A stretch of 64,000 nucleotides of DNA from Paenibacillus sp. SY21-1 (GTDB taxonomy: Bacteria > Bacillota > Bacilli > Paenibacillales > Paenibacillaceae), in the NCBI RefSeq assembly GCF_005222705.1, contig NZ_STGF01000006.1, positions 62,001 through 126,000 on the forward strand. The letters are read 5' to 3'. Of this stretch, positions 15,907-24,941 are shown in pieces. The translations under genes were made by a program, and so were the position numbers. Within the stretch, counting starts at the first letter, position 1; each line of letters begins with the position of its first letter. A model generated the notes under the pieces. It did not search any database. It was not told the DNA's origin and saw only the letters and a program-made list of their open reading frames with translations.

Positions 15907-17316
15907 TTGGGATTGAATCGTAATGCCGCCATTCGCTTGATTATTTTAATGATGGGATCGTTTTTTGGAGTGTATCATACGGTTTCGTTGAATGTGACGC
16001 TGCCTGCCTTTGCGGTTATCTTTCATGCGGAGCTGGCTTCGGTGCAATGGCTGGTCACAGGTTTTGCCCTCGCAACCGGCATTATTGCGCCAATCAGCGG
16101 CTACTTGGGTGAGCGATTTAGTTACCGGGCCGTTTTTCTCCTTTGCGTGGCTGGTATTACCGTCACGTCGATCTTATGCAGCCTTTCATGGAGCATTGAA
16201 TCCTTTATCGTCTTCCGGGTGCTTCAAGGCCTGTTTTGCGGCTTGATTCAGCCCGTGTCGCTGACGCTGCTGTACCGATGGGTTCCGGCAGCCAATCATG
16301 CCAAGGTGCTGTCATGGTGGTCGGCTTCTACCGTAGCGGCAACCGCCGTTGCTCCGACCTTGAGCGGGGCATTGCAAAATATGCATTGGTCGCTGATGTT
16401 CGGAGTGACGGTGCCTCCCGGCATCATAATCCTGGCGGCAGCCTTGTGGCTAACGAGCCCGGAGGAGGGGCGAAAAGGGCGATTAGACCGTATGGGTCTG
16501 ACGCTGACAAGCTTTGGAAGCTTGTCGCTCCTGCTGCTGGCGGGCAATCTGCATCGCTGGGGCTGGTTTTCTCCGCAAGCCTTGCTGCTACTCGCGGCTG
16601 GTATCACGCTGCTGGCCGCTTATGCGAAGCGTGCGCTGAGGGTAGCCGAGCCGCTGCTTGAGCTTCGGCTGTTCCGAATTCGGGCTTTTACCGTCAGCGT
16701 GGTATTGACGGTCATGCTCATGATCGGCTTGTATGCAGGCACTTACTTTATGCCATTGTATCTTCAGGAAATTCAGGGGCTGACAGCGATGGAAATCGGA
16801 TTGCTGTTTTTGCCTGGCGCCTTGTGCCTCATCGTTTCGACTTTGCTGAGCGGCGTATGGCTTGAGCGCATTGGGACAAGCAGACTGATCGTGATTGGAG
16901 TCGGCTGGATGGCGCTTAGCACGATTGCGTTGGCTTTGCTCAAGCCGGACACACCGCTTCTTTATATTCTGATCGGCATGTGTCTGCGCAATGTAGGCAT
17001 CGGACTCACCTTTACGCCCATTATGAATATCGGCATGCAAGCTGTTCCCGCTTCGCTGCGGGGACACGCTTCGGCTCTGATCCATTGGTTGAGACAGGTT
17101 GTTTGCGCGATTGGACTGGGCCTCCTAAGCTCGTTTTTTGTCGGCAGACTGGTATTGCTGCTTGAGCAGGGGAAAGGGCCATATGCGATTTTGACCTACG
17201 CGGACCAAGCGGTGTATACGGACACCGTCAATATAATCATGTGGATAACAGTCGGCCTGATGGCAGCCGTTCTGCCGGCTGTACTGCTGCTGCGATCGAA
17301 GCAAGCTTCTCATTGA
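15907..17316 (+). CDS. MFS transporter, DHA2 (EmrB/QacA) type, 14 TMS
   Basis: A 469-residue exporter with 14 predicted helices. Typical DHA2 phrases are TVSLNVTLPAFAVIFHAELA, WLVTGFALATGIIAPISGYL followed by GERFSYR (motif A equivalent), and FRVLQGLFCGLIQPVSLTLL. A central block PLLELRLFRIRAFTVSVVLT separates the two halves, as in EmrB/QacA. Such proteins expel lipophilic drugs or peptides using protons. The start is a TTG at 15907 or 15913; GGAGCT is 4 or 10 nt upstream, and neither can be excluded. No regulator gene is adjacent. A perfect hairpin terminator separates it from the convergent antiporter gene. Confidence 0.85.
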   Translation: MGLNRNAAIRLIILMMGSFFGVYHTVSLNVTLPAFAVIFHAELASVQWLVTGFALATGIIAPISGYLGERFSYRAVFLLCVAGITVTSILCSLSWSIESFIVFRVLQGLFCGLIQPVSLTLLYRWVPAANHAKVLSWWSASTVAATAVAPTLSGALQNMHWSLMFGVTVPPGIIILAAALWLTSPEEGRKGRLDRMGLTLTSFGSLSLLLLAGNLHRWGWFSPQALLLLAAGITLLAAYAKRALRVAEPLLELRLFRIRAFTVSVVLTVMLMIGLYAGTYFMPLYLQEIQGLTAMEIGLLFLPGALCLIVSTLLSGVWLERIGTSRLIVIGVGWMALSTIALALLKPDTPLLYILIGMCLRNVGIGLTFTPIMNIGMQAVPASLRGHASALIHWLRQVVCAIGLGLLSSFFVGRLVLLLEQGKGPYAILTYADQAVYTDTVNIIMWITVGLMAAVLPAVLLLRSKQASH

Positions 17317-17330
17317 CTGAGCAAGTCAAG

Positions 17331-17373
17331 CAAACAGCCTGACCTTATGCTGTTCATAAAGTCAGGCTGTTTG
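17331..17373. terminator. Perfect 13-bp terminator between convergent genes
   Basis: CAAACAGCCTGAC (17331-17343) and GTCAGGCTGTTTG (17361-17373) pair perfectly around a 17-nt loop. It serves the MFS gene and probably also the antiporter on the other strand. Confidence 0.75.
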
Positions 17374-17386
17374 ACGTAGGTTCTAT

Positions 17387-18595
17387 TCACGAGCCTATTT
17401 CTCCATGTTTGTCGCCGAATGACGTTGATGTATCCCCATCCGTCCTTGCCGCAGGGTTATTACGAAAGAAAAGCTTTAGCATAGGCGGCGCAACCAACGT
17501 TGTCATTATAATGGCAATGACGACGGAGGTGAAATATTCGCCCGGCAGCAGCCTAGCCTGCAAGCCGGCCGCCGCGATGATTAAGGCTACCTCGCCGCGC
17601 GAAATCATGCCTGAACCGACTGCAAAGGAAGAGCGGGCGTTCATCCCCGTTAATTTTGCCCCTGCAGCGCCTCCCAAAAGCTTGGTGACTACGGCAACGG
17701 CGGTTAAAGCTGCGATAAAGCCGAGCTGATTCCCCATGCCGTCTAACGATACGTACAAGCCTATGCTGACGAAAAAAACAGGAACAAATACGGCGTATGC
17801 GATCGGCTCTATTTTTTTCTCAACGACGGGCTTGAAGGAAGTCCGGGATATGGCTATGCCGGCTGCAAAAGCGCCGATAATGGCTGCCATCCCCATCCTG
17901 TCTGCAAAATAGGCGAAAGCAAAACAAACCACAAGCGCCATGGCGACGACCGGCTCGGAAACTCTTACGCGGCTGAGCGCCTTCATAAATGCGGGAACGG
18001 CAAACCAGCCCGCCAAGCCGGCGACGATAAAGAAAATCGCCTTTTTGCCTATCAGCCATCCAAGCGAGATCTCGCTTCCTGCGCCAAAAAAGCTCATTAA
18101 AACAGCCAAAAGGATGACAACGAGCACGTCGTCCACGACTGCCGCCCCCAGAATCGTCGACCCTTCGCGCGAATTAAGCTTGTCCAAATCCTTGAGCACC
18201 TGAACGGTAATGCTGACGGAAGTAGCGCTAAACACAACGCCCATAAAGAGCGCGGGTCCTGACGCCAGGCCAAAGGCTTCTGCAACGGCATAGCCGCCGG
18301 CAAAGGGCAGCGCGATGCCCCCAATCGCGACGGCAAAAGCGGATTTCCAGGTGCGCTTCAATTGCACCAGATCCGTCTCCAGTCCGGCTATAAACATCAG
18401 TAAAATAACCCCGATTTCCGCAAAATAGTGGACCCAATCGCTGTTCTCCACCCATCCGAGCACCGCAGGACCGATCACAATGCCGATCAGCAGCTTACCG
18501 AGCACGGAAGGCTGGCCGAGCCGCGCAGCAAGATGGCCAAACATTTTGGTCATCAGCAAAATAAGGCATAATTGGAAAATGAATAACAGTGGCAT
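17387..18595 (-). CDS. CPA2-family cation:proton antiporter (NapA/GerN/Kef-like)
   Basis: A 402-residue membrane protein with 12 or 13 helices and no regulatory TrkA domain. CPA2 marks are GQPSVLGKLLIGIVIGP near the N-terminus, the discontinuous helix FSATSVSITVQVLKDL, and GAAVVDDVLVVILLAV, where the paired Asp residues (DD) are those that bind Na+ and H+ in NapA-type electrogenic exchangers. A hydrophilic tail of about 25 residues follows the last helix. Relatives include NapA and the germination antiporter GerN, as well as Kef-type K+ carriers; the DD pair favours Na+/H+ exchange. It stands alone, convergent with the MFS gene. Confidence 0.83.
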   Translation of the reverse strand: MPLLFIFQLCLILLMTKMFGHLAARLGQPSVLGKLLIGIVIGPAVLGWVENSDWVHYFAEIGVILLMFIAGLETDLVQLKRTWKSAFAVAIGGIALPFAGGYAVAEAFGLASGPALFMGVVFSATSVSITVQVLKDLDKLNSREGSTILGAAVVDDVLVVILLAVLMSFFGAGSEISLGWLIGKKAIFFIVAGLAGWFAVPAFMKALSRVRVSEPVVAMALVVCFAFAYFADRMGMAAIIGAFAAGIAISRTSFKPVVEKKIEPIAYAVFVPVFFVSIGLYVSLDGMGNQLGFIAALTAVAVVTKLLGGAAGAKLTGMNARSSFAVGSGMISRGEVALIIAAAGLQARLLPGEYFTSVVIAIIMTTLVAPPMLKLFFRNNPAARTDGDTSTSFGDKHGEIGS

Positions 18596-18836
18596 GCACC
18601 TCGTATGTCGAGCATCTTCCGGAAGATGGACGAATGGATTGCGAAATCGCCCCTTTACTATACATTACCTCGGGCGTGATGGAAATAGCGTTTTTAACGG
18701 CTGTGAATAGCCTTCTAATGCCGCTTTGAAGTGAATTTGATAACGGGGGATTATCCCATCTATTTAAAGTCTTATATGGGAGAATTGGGGCTTTGTTGAA
18801 TCAGGCTTATCATTCGTATCATTCTGTAGAGAAGTT
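18596..18836. other. Intergenic stretch before the sulfatase promoter
   Basis: Together with the promoter and leader up to 18950 this is 355 bp without a gene. I see no ORF with a ribosome binding site, no terminator and no repeat in it. The antiporter promoter should be in the first part, but no clear boxes are visible. Confidence 0.5.
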
Positions 18837-18886
18837 AACAAATCAGACAATTGTGCAAGAATCGGCATGTTGTACAGGTATATAAT
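18837..18886 (+). promoter_or_regulatory. Sulfatase 1 promoter with shared 19-bp motif
   Basis: AACAAATCAGACAATTGTG (18837-18855) lies exactly 25 bp upstream of a perfect -10 box TATAAT (18881-18886). There is no recognisable -35 hexamer (AGAATC at the 17-bp position), as expected for an activator-dependent promoter. The same motif with one base changed lies 25 bp upstream of a -10 box before the transporter operon at 23295. It is a candidate binding site of the AraC-type response regulator at 20483. Confidence 0.6.
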
Positions 18887-18950
18887 TAATAGACCAAGAG
18901 GTTTAGTTGGTATTATAGAAAACCAGAAGACAGGCGGGATATACATACAA

Positions 18951-20273
18951 ATGAAAAATGTCATCATGATTACGACCGATCAGCAGCAAGCGGATGCGTT
19001 GGGCTGTGCGAACCCTAGCTATTCCACGCCCCATTTGGACCGCTTGGCTCAGCTTGGCGTACGTTTCACAGGCGCGATCAGCACCTCGGCCCAATGCTCG
19101 CCTTCCAGAGCGTCTTGGCTGACAGGGAAATTCCCTCATCAGGTAGGCGTCTATCAAATTGGACATGTGCTGGACGCAGAGGAATGGGGAATGGCCAAGG
19201 CGTTCAGCGAGGCAGGCTATGAAACAATTTATTTGGGCAAATGGCATTTGGGGCTGTCGCCTGCCGATCACGCCTTTGCGCGGACGGATTACCGCGCGGA
19301 CGGGTTGAAGTTGAACGGGGCCAACGAGGACCCTCGCTATTCCAGCCATAAGGATGCGTTGGCAACGGCCAAGGCGTTAAATTATTTGGACGATTACGCA
19401 GGGAAACGGCCGTTTTTTATGCATCTTAGCTGGTACATGCCGCATCCTAACGCTCCGGCTGACGGTCCTTTTGAATGCATTGAAACGTATAAAGAGGGAT
19501 TCCCGCTGCACGCTATGCCGGTACCGGAAAGCTACTATCGGGACGATTTATCGAGCAAGCCGTCCTTTCAGAGGGAACGGGCATCGGCAGGAGAGTCCCG
19601 CTTAACCGAAGAGCTGATTCGGCGCGATGCCCAGCGGTATCGAACGATGCTGAGGCAGATGGATGAGCATTTGGGCATGCTGCTGGACAAGCTGGAGCAT
19701 AAAGGAATGCTGGAGGAGACGGTGATTCTGTTTACGAGCGATCACGGGGATATGCAGGGAGCGCATCGGCTGCGTTTGAAGGGTGTGCTTCCTTACAAGG
19801 AGCTGTATAATGTTCCGCTTATTTTGTACGTGCCGCATTGCAAGTTCAACCGGAAGGTTGTGCCCGATTTGGTCAGCAGCTCCGCTGTGCCAGGAACGCT
19901 GCTTGATGCAGCGGGCATTTCCGTGCCTGCTGCATGCGAAGGCGGTTCGCTATTGCCCTTATTGGAGCGCTCGTCGCCGGAGCTTGGCCGGCATGTTTTT
20001 TTTGAGCATTACAAAGCTTATTGGGGGAAGCATCCGTTGATCGGGGTTCAAACGGAGCAGTGGAAGTATGTTCGCTACTTGGAGGACGAGCAGGATGAGA
20101 TGTATGCGCTGGCCGAAGATCCGCAAGAGCTGTTGAACGTGGCGGGTAATCCACTGTATGAAGCAAAGAGGCTGGAGCTGAAACGTATGGTCGAACAGTG
20201 GTGGCAATCGACCGGCGCCCTTACCCGAGCAGCGATTGAAGATCCGCTTAATCCGTGGGGCAGGGAGGGCTAG
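18951..20273 (+). CDS. Type I sulfatase (1)
   Basis: A 440-residue sulfatase that hydrolyses sulfate esters with a Ca2+-bound formylglycine. The start at 18951 opens MKNVIMITTDQQQADALGCA, with the metal ligands TTDQ. The activation motif is AQCSPSRASWLTG, with Cys49 converted to formylglycine and Arg53 as partner. Later marks are LGKWHLGLSP and the second metal site TSDHGDMQGAH. There is no signal peptide, so the enzyme is probably cytoplasmic and acts on imported sugars. The frame is open to 18867 but this adds a non-homologous extension. It has its own promoter and lies upstream of, but in tandem with, the yesN/yesM-type pair. Substrate unknown. Confidence 0.88.
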   Translation: MKNVIMITTDQQQADALGCANPSYSTPHLDRLAQLGVRFTGAISTSAQCSPSRASWLTGKFPHQVGVYQIGHVLDAEEWGMAKAFSEAGYETIYLGKWHLGLSPADHAFARTDYRADGLKLNGANEDPRYSSHKDALATAKALNYLDDYAGKRPFFMHLSWYMPHPNAPADGPFECIETYKEGFPLHAMPVPESYYRDDLSSKPSFQRERASAGESRLTEELIRRDAQRYRTMLRQMDEHLGMLLDKLEHKGMLEETVILFTSDHGDMQGAHRLRLKGVLPYKELYNVPLILYVPHCKFNRKVVPDLVSSSAVPGTLLDAAGISVPAACEGGSLLPLLERSSPELGRHVFFEHYKAYWGKHPLIGVQTEQWKYVRYLEDEQDEMYALAEDPQELLNVAGNPLYEAKRLELKRMVEQWWQSTGALTRAAIEDPLNPWGREG

Positions 20274-20482
20274 AAGGCTGCAAGCAGCCGCTCCCCAGTC
20301 CCGCCCCCTTGGCGACCAGACGGCAGGCTCCCGCTAGGTGCTGTGGACCGGGCCGCTTGCTTGGTTTACAAGCTAAATCCAACCGTTGTATGATATAACA
20401 TACTAAATTAATCGAAATTGTATGATTTAAGCTTCTGTTCCCATTTCGGGACGGGCTTAGCTAGGCTATTGGGGGGACGGAC

Positions 20483-21499
20483 ATGTATCATATACTCGTC
20501 TTAGAGGATGATTACTGGATTAGAAGCGGCATGATCGAGATGCTGGAGCGAATCGGGGGACAATTTAAAGTAGCAGGGGAAGCTACGGATGGAGAGGAAG
20601 GCTGGAATCTCGTTCAGGAATTATGTCCAACGATCGTCATCACCGATATATCCATGCCCAAAATGGACGGCTTGTCGCTTATTCGGCGTATTCATGACGA
20701 GCAGTACCCGATCGTCAGCATTATTGTCAGCGGTTTTGACCATTTTGCCTACGCTCAACAGGCGATCCATTACGGCGTAACGGAATATTTGCTTAAACCG
20801 GTCATGCAGGAGTCGCTTGAGGAGGCGCTTGTAAAGTCGATTCATCGGCTGGAGCTGCTGCAGCCCGTCCATAAGCAGCTGCTGAAAATTCAGCAGTTGA
20901 TCGACCAAATACCTGCAATGGAGCCGCAGGCGATCATGCTGGAGCAAGCACGGCTGGTCAAGTGGGTGCTGAAAAGCCGGCAGAGCGCCCCGCGTTCCGG
21001 AATCGGCTTGCTTCGTATATTTGCGGCGCGGCTGGAAAGCCTGATTGTTCTGTACGCTGCGGATTCACGCGTCGCCTGGCCTGAAAAGGAAACGGAGGAT
21101 TCGCTTGCCGCCCACATTCAAAGCTTATGCGAGCTATGGTGCTCCTTGGTGCTGAGCAAGCCCGACCAGCGTTCTACTCGGCTCATCATGAAGCAATCCT
21201 GCGATTTTGTCGAGAAGTCCTACATGCATGAAATCAGTCTTGCCCAAATGGCCGAGCATGCCGGGTTAAGCGTCTCGCATTTCAGCGCATTGTTCAAGCA
21301 GCATGCCGGCGATTCCTTTGTCAACTATTTGAACCGGTACCGAATCGGGGAGGCCAAGCAGCTGCTGCTGGACCCGGAGCTGAAAATATACCAAATCGCC
21401 GATATGGTCGGTTTTTCCTCCATTCCTTATTTCAATCGCGTTTTTAAAAATATGACCGAGCAAACGCCCAACGAGTATCGCAAAGGGTTCGGAGTATGA
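20483..21499 (+). CDS. YesN-type response regulator, receiver plus AraC domain
   Basis: A 338-residue response regulator. The receiver domain spans residues 1-120: LEDDYW near the start, the phosphorylated Asp55 in TDISMPKMDG, and the Lys of LLKPV. A linker of about 100 residues follows, and the last 100 residues are an AraC-type DNA-binding domain (ISLAQMAEHAGLSVSHFSAL then IYQIADMVGFSSIPYFNRVF). YesN-type regulators activate neighbouring carbohydrate genes. The stop overlaps the kinase start (ATGA), so both are made together. Probable targets are the two promoters with the shared 19-bp motif. The leader before it contains AATCGAAATTGT (20409-20420), a loose match to that motif. Confidence 0.9.
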   Translation: MYHILVLEDDYWIRSGMIEMLERIGGQFKVAGEATDGEEGWNLVQELCPTIVITDISMPKMDGLSLIRRIHDEQYPIVSIIVSGFDHFAYAQQAIHYGVTEYLLKPVMQESLEEALVKSIHRLELLQPVHKQLLKIQQLIDQIPAMEPQAIMLEQARLVKWVLKSRQSAPRSGIGLLRIFAARLESLIVLYAADSRVAWPEKETEDSLAAHIQSLCELWCSLVLSKPDQRSTRLIMKQSCDFVEKSYMHEISLAQMAEHAGLSVSHFSALFKQHAGDSFVNYLNRYRIGEAKQLLLDPELKIYQIADMVGFSSIPYFNRVFKNMTEQTPNEYRKGFGV

Positions 21500-23295
21500 A
21501 GCGAATATGGAGTCAGTTATCGATTAAGCTGACCATGACCGTGCTGTTTATTTTAATCAGCCTGTCATCGGTTATTCTAATGGGAATCATCTCTCATCTC
21601 AATTACAGTCATGTCGTCAAGCAGGATTTCCATACGGTCACCGAGGAAGCGACCAAGCGGCTGACGCACCACATTGAATTTTACCTGGACCAGCTGGCGG
21701 AAATGACCAAAGCGCTTCAGACGGAAGAGCTGCTGCAAAGCTGGCTGGAAGGCGACAAGGCGCTTAGCCTATACGATAAGGAAGCGATTGAGGCAAGGCT
21801 GCGCCGGAGCATTGCCATGAATCATGGCGAGATTACCGGCGTGTTTCTTATGTCTATAGACAAGCGGGTTCTTGGCATGAGAACCTATAACTCGCTGGAT
21901 TGGGACTATTCAAGGGAGCCTTGGTACGCTCAGCCTTTCTCCGGGCAAAGAGTGCTGCTCCCCACGCATACGATTACGTATCCGTCCCAGAACGGGATGC
22001 CTGTCATTTCGCTCATCACGCCAATATACAGCAGCACATCGCTTCTCCCGATCGGCTCATTTGTGCTGGACGTATCACTGGAGGAAATCATTGGCATATT
22101 GGAAAGTTCAAGCCTGGGGAAAACGGGTTTATTTATGCTGAGCTCCAAGGAGAATACGATCGTCTATCATCCTAACAAGCAGTGGCTGGGGAAGAGCCTG
22201 ACCGATACGCCGTTATCCGTCCTGCAGCTGAGCGGCGGCAAGGCTGCCGTTGAGCATATTCAGGGGGAGAGCATGCTGGTGTCGACCAGCACCTCGGATA
22301 TTTCCGGCTGGCGGGTCACCGGCATCGTTCCGTTTGACGAAATGGCAAGCGGCCTCTACTTGGCCCGCAATTCGACGATAATCGTCTCAGTCGTCCTCGC
22401 CCTCATGATTTTGGTCATTGTACCGTGGGCATCCAACTTGTTTATCGCGCCGGTTCTGCAGCTTAAAAGACATCTTCATCGCGTTTTTTTAGGGGATTTT
22501 CAGACCAGAGCCAAAGTATATCCGGGAAAAAATGAACTGATGGAGCTTAATGCCAGCTTTAATCGCATGGTTGAACAATTGGATGAGCAGGTGTATCGGA
22601 TCGCGAGCCTGGAATACCAGGAAGCCCACGCCCGTTTGAGGCAGAGGGAAGCCTATTTTGTAGCCTTGCAGAATCAGATCAATCCTCACTTCCTGTACAA
22701 TTCGCTTGATATTATAAAAAGCATTGCCTACATGCATGATGATGAGCTTATCGTCAACATGGCGGGAAATCTGGCCGAAGTGTACCGGTATACTGCTCAA
22801 ATTACCGATCATGAGGTGAGCCTGAAAGAGGAAGTAGCCATTCTGGAAAAGTATTTGGAAATTATTAAAATCAAGTACCCGAAACGCTTTCAAAGCTCCA
22901 TTTCAATTGCTCTGGAGTTCCTGTCCTGCAAAATCGTAAAGCTGACGCTTCAGCCCTTTGTCGAAAATGCAGTCAAGTACGTGGTGGAGCCATGCGGAGG
23001 AGTCGCGAAGATAGAGGTTATCGCAAGGCGAGAGCGGGACGACCTGATCATTGAAGTGAGCGACAATGGGCAGGGCATTGAAGAAGAGGCACACCGCCAA
23101 TTGGTGGAGCGGTTGCACGCCAGCGGCCTTCACAGCTCGGAGCAGGCCTATCGGCGTACGGAATCGCTGGGAATCAGCAACGTCCACCTGCGCTTAATCT
23201 TAACCTACGGAGAAGGCTACGGCATCGCCGTGCAATCCTCCCGGGCAGGGACAACAGTCTCAATCCGCATTCCGCTAGAGCCGGAGCAGCAGTGA
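21496..23295 (+). CDS. YesM-type sensor histidine kinase
   Basis: A 599-residue membrane kinase, cognate to the YesN-type regulator. A first helix lies at about residues 12-33, then an extracellular dCache-like sensor domain of 260 residues, a second helix near 300-320, and a HAMP domain (APVLQLKRHLHRVFLGDFQT). The kinase region begins with NQINPHFLYNSLDIIKSI, where His398 is the phosphorylated residue. The ATPase domain has LQPFVENAVKY (N box) and VSDNGQGIEEE (G1 box). Kinases of this class usually sense an extracellular oligosaccharide or a binding protein. Its location between a sulfatase and a sugar importer indicates a sulfated-glycan signal. Confidence 0.9.
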   Translation: MKRIWSQLSIKLTMTVLFILISLSSVILMGIISHLNYSHVVKQDFHTVTEEATKRLTHHIEFYLDQLAEMTKALQTEELLQSWLEGDKALSLYDKEAIEARLRRSIAMNHGEITGVFLMSIDKRVLGMRTYNSLDWDYSREPWYAQPFSGQRVLLPTHTITYPSQNGMPVISLITPIYSSTSLLPIGSFVLDVSLEEIIGILESSSLGKTGLFMLSSKENTIVYHPNKQWLGKSLTDTPLSVLQLSGGKAAVEHIQGESMLVSTSTSDISGWRVTGIVPFDEMASGLYLARNSTIIVSVVLALMILVIVPWASNLFIAPVLQLKRHLHRVFLGDFQTRAKVYPGKNELMELNASFNRMVEQLDEQVYRIASLEYQEAHARLRQREAYFVALQNQINPHFLYNSLDIIKSIAYMHDDELIVNMAGNLAEVYRYTAQITDHEVSLKEEVAILEKYLEIIKIKYPKRFQSSISIALEFLSCKIVKLTLQPFVENAVKYVVEPCGGVAKIEVIARRERDDLIIEVSDNGQGIEEEAHRQLVERLHASGLHSSEQAYRRTESLGISNVHLRLILTYGEGYGIAVQSSRAGTTVSIRIPLEPEQQ

Positions 23296-23344
23296 ACAAA
23301 TCAGAGAATTGTGTAACGATTAATCCGCCTCAGTCCATTATGAT
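23295..23344 (+). promoter_or_regulatory. Transporter-sulfatase operon promoter with shared 19-bp motif
   Basis: AACAAATCAGAGAATTGTG (23295-23313) differs by one base from the motif before sulfatase 1. TATGAT (23339-23344) lies 25 bp downstream, the same spacing. No -35 consensus is present. The motif begins on the last base of the kinase gene's stop codon, so this promoter lies in the kinase-SBP gap. Confidence 0.6.
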
Positions 23345-23389
23345 TAAGCAACCGGATAAATCCGACTAAAACGAGGGGATTGTGTATAA

Positions 23390-24907
23390 ATGAAAAAAGG
23401 GTTATGGATCGGGACAGCCGTGTTGTTGATGTTCTCCATCCTGCTAGGCTGCTCGACGCCGCAAAAGGCAGTAAACTCGGCGGCTGCGGGAGACGAGGGC
23501 GCAAACGGCGCAGCGGATGAAAAACTGTCAATTTCCTGGATGGCAACATCGTTTCAAGGGGGCGGCTGGCCTGACGATCATCCCATGATTAAGGTGCTTG
23601 ACGAGAAATTTAACGTTGACCTGAACATTCAATGGGTACCGATGGCCAACTATCAGGAAAAGCTCAATGTCCTGGCAGCCTCCAACGAATTTCCCGATGT
23701 GTTCACTGTGCTGCCTCAGGAATTCAATAAATGGAAAAACGAAGGTTTATTCCTTGATGTTCAGCCTGTTTTAAACGAATACGCCAATCTTTCGCAAATT
23801 CCGCAGGACGTATTAAGCCTGATGAATCCTTCGGGCAAGGTGCTTGGGTTCCCTTACTACATTACGCAAGCCAGGGATTCTTTATCGGTTCGCAAGGACT
23901 GGCTGGAGAAGCTTGGGCTGGCAGAGCCGCAAACGCTCGATGAATTCTACGAGGCGGCCAAGGCGTTCGCCGAGCGCGATCCGGACGGCAACGGATTGGC
24001 CGATACAAGCGGCTTTACGTTTTACCTGGATGCGGCTTCCCATGAGTTTGTCGGAATCGAATACATTCAGGCCGCTTTTGGACTCGGAAACAAATGGAAG
24101 GAAGATGGCGGCAAGCTGATTCCTTATCAAACGCAGGTAGAGGAATGGAAGCAGACGCTGTCCTTTTTGAAAAAAGCCTATGAGGAAGGTGTGCTGGACA
24201 AGGATTTTGTCGTGAATAAATTTGGCGCTCCGCTTGAAAAGCTGGAGTCCAACAAGGTCGGCTTCGCCTATGCCAATCCCAATCAGTATCAAAACAGCCT
24301 GAATGCTATTCAGAAGCTGGTGCCGGACGCGGTTATTGCACCGGTAACGCCGCCGCAAGGGCCAACCGGCTTGACAGGAACGGCTACTCTGGAAATGCTG
24401 AACAAAATAGTCGTAAACGCCGCTATTGACCCGGTCAAGCAGAAGCGGATACTGGAAATTCTGGATTACTTCCTGTCCGAGGAAGGCGCGGATTTCATTA
24501 AGCACGGCATTGAGGGCGTGCATTATCAAAAGGATGAAAAAGGCGGCTTCATCAAGCTGGAAGCGGCGGACAAGGATCGGCAAAATCTGATTAACAACTG
24601 GATTTTCAGACCGTTTGATCCGGGCATTCAAATGTACAAATGGGATGACGAGGCCGGGCATCAGGCGATCAGAGATATGTTCGAGGCCAATGCCAAGCAT
24701 GCTTGGGTGAACCCGGCGGCCGGTCTTGTATCGGATACGCACACCAAGCTCGGCGCAAGCCTGAGCGCAAAATTTATGGATACTGCGGCGAACATTATTA
24801 CCGGGCGGCAGCCGCTTGAAGCCATTGAGCAGGCATCGTCTGATTGGCTCGCCGGCGGCGGCAATCAGATCATCGAAGAAATCAACGAGTCTTACCGGAA
24901 GTCTTAA
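23390..24907 (+). CDS. Lpl/Ytc-type extracellular solute-binding lipoprotein
   Basis: A 505-residue binding lipoprotein of the large LplA/YtcQ class. The signal is MKKGLWIGTAVLLMFSILLGC, with lipobox LLGC and lipidated Cys21, then a short Ala/Gly linker. The body shows class features: DDHPMIKVLDEKFNVDL, FPDVFTVLPQEFNKWKNEGL, and VRKDWLEKLGLAEPQTLDEF. These proteins bind complex oligosaccharides for a permease pair of the LplB/LplC type, encoded directly downstream. It lies first in an operon with two sulfatases, hence the ligand is probably a sulfated oligosaccharide. The promoter at 23295-23344 carries the presumed regulator site. Confidence 0.9.
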   Translation: MKKGLWIGTAVLLMFSILLGCSTPQKAVNSAAAGDEGANGAADEKLSISWMATSFQGGGWPDDHPMIKVLDEKFNVDLNIQWVPMANYQEKLNVLAASNEFPDVFTVLPQEFNKWKNEGLFLDVQPVLNEYANLSQIPQDVLSLMNPSGKVLGFPYYITQARDSLSVRKDWLEKLGLAEPQTLDEFYEAAKAFAERDPDGNGLADTSGFTFYLDAASHEFVGIEYIQAAFGLGNKWKEDGGKLIPYQTQVEEWKQTLSFLKKAYEEGVLDKDFVVNKFGAPLEKLESNKVGFAYANPNQYQNSLNAIQKLVPDAVIAPVTPPQGPTGLTGTATLEMLNKIVVNAAIDPVKQKRILEILDYFLSEEGADFIKHGIEGVHYQKDEKGGFIKLEAADKDRQNLINNWIFRPFDPGIQMYKWDDEAGHQAIRDMFEANAKHAWVNPAAGLVSDTHTKLGASLSAKFMDTAANIITGRQPLEAIEQASSDWLAGGGNQIIEEINESYRKS

Positions 24908-24941
24908 TATCCGGCTGCGTTCCGAGGGATGGTGAATACAC

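Noticed and set aside
20274..20400. Terminator after sulfatase 1
   Set aside because: GC-rich imperfect repeats (GGCTGCAAGCAGCC) are present, but there is no T run and pairing is poor.
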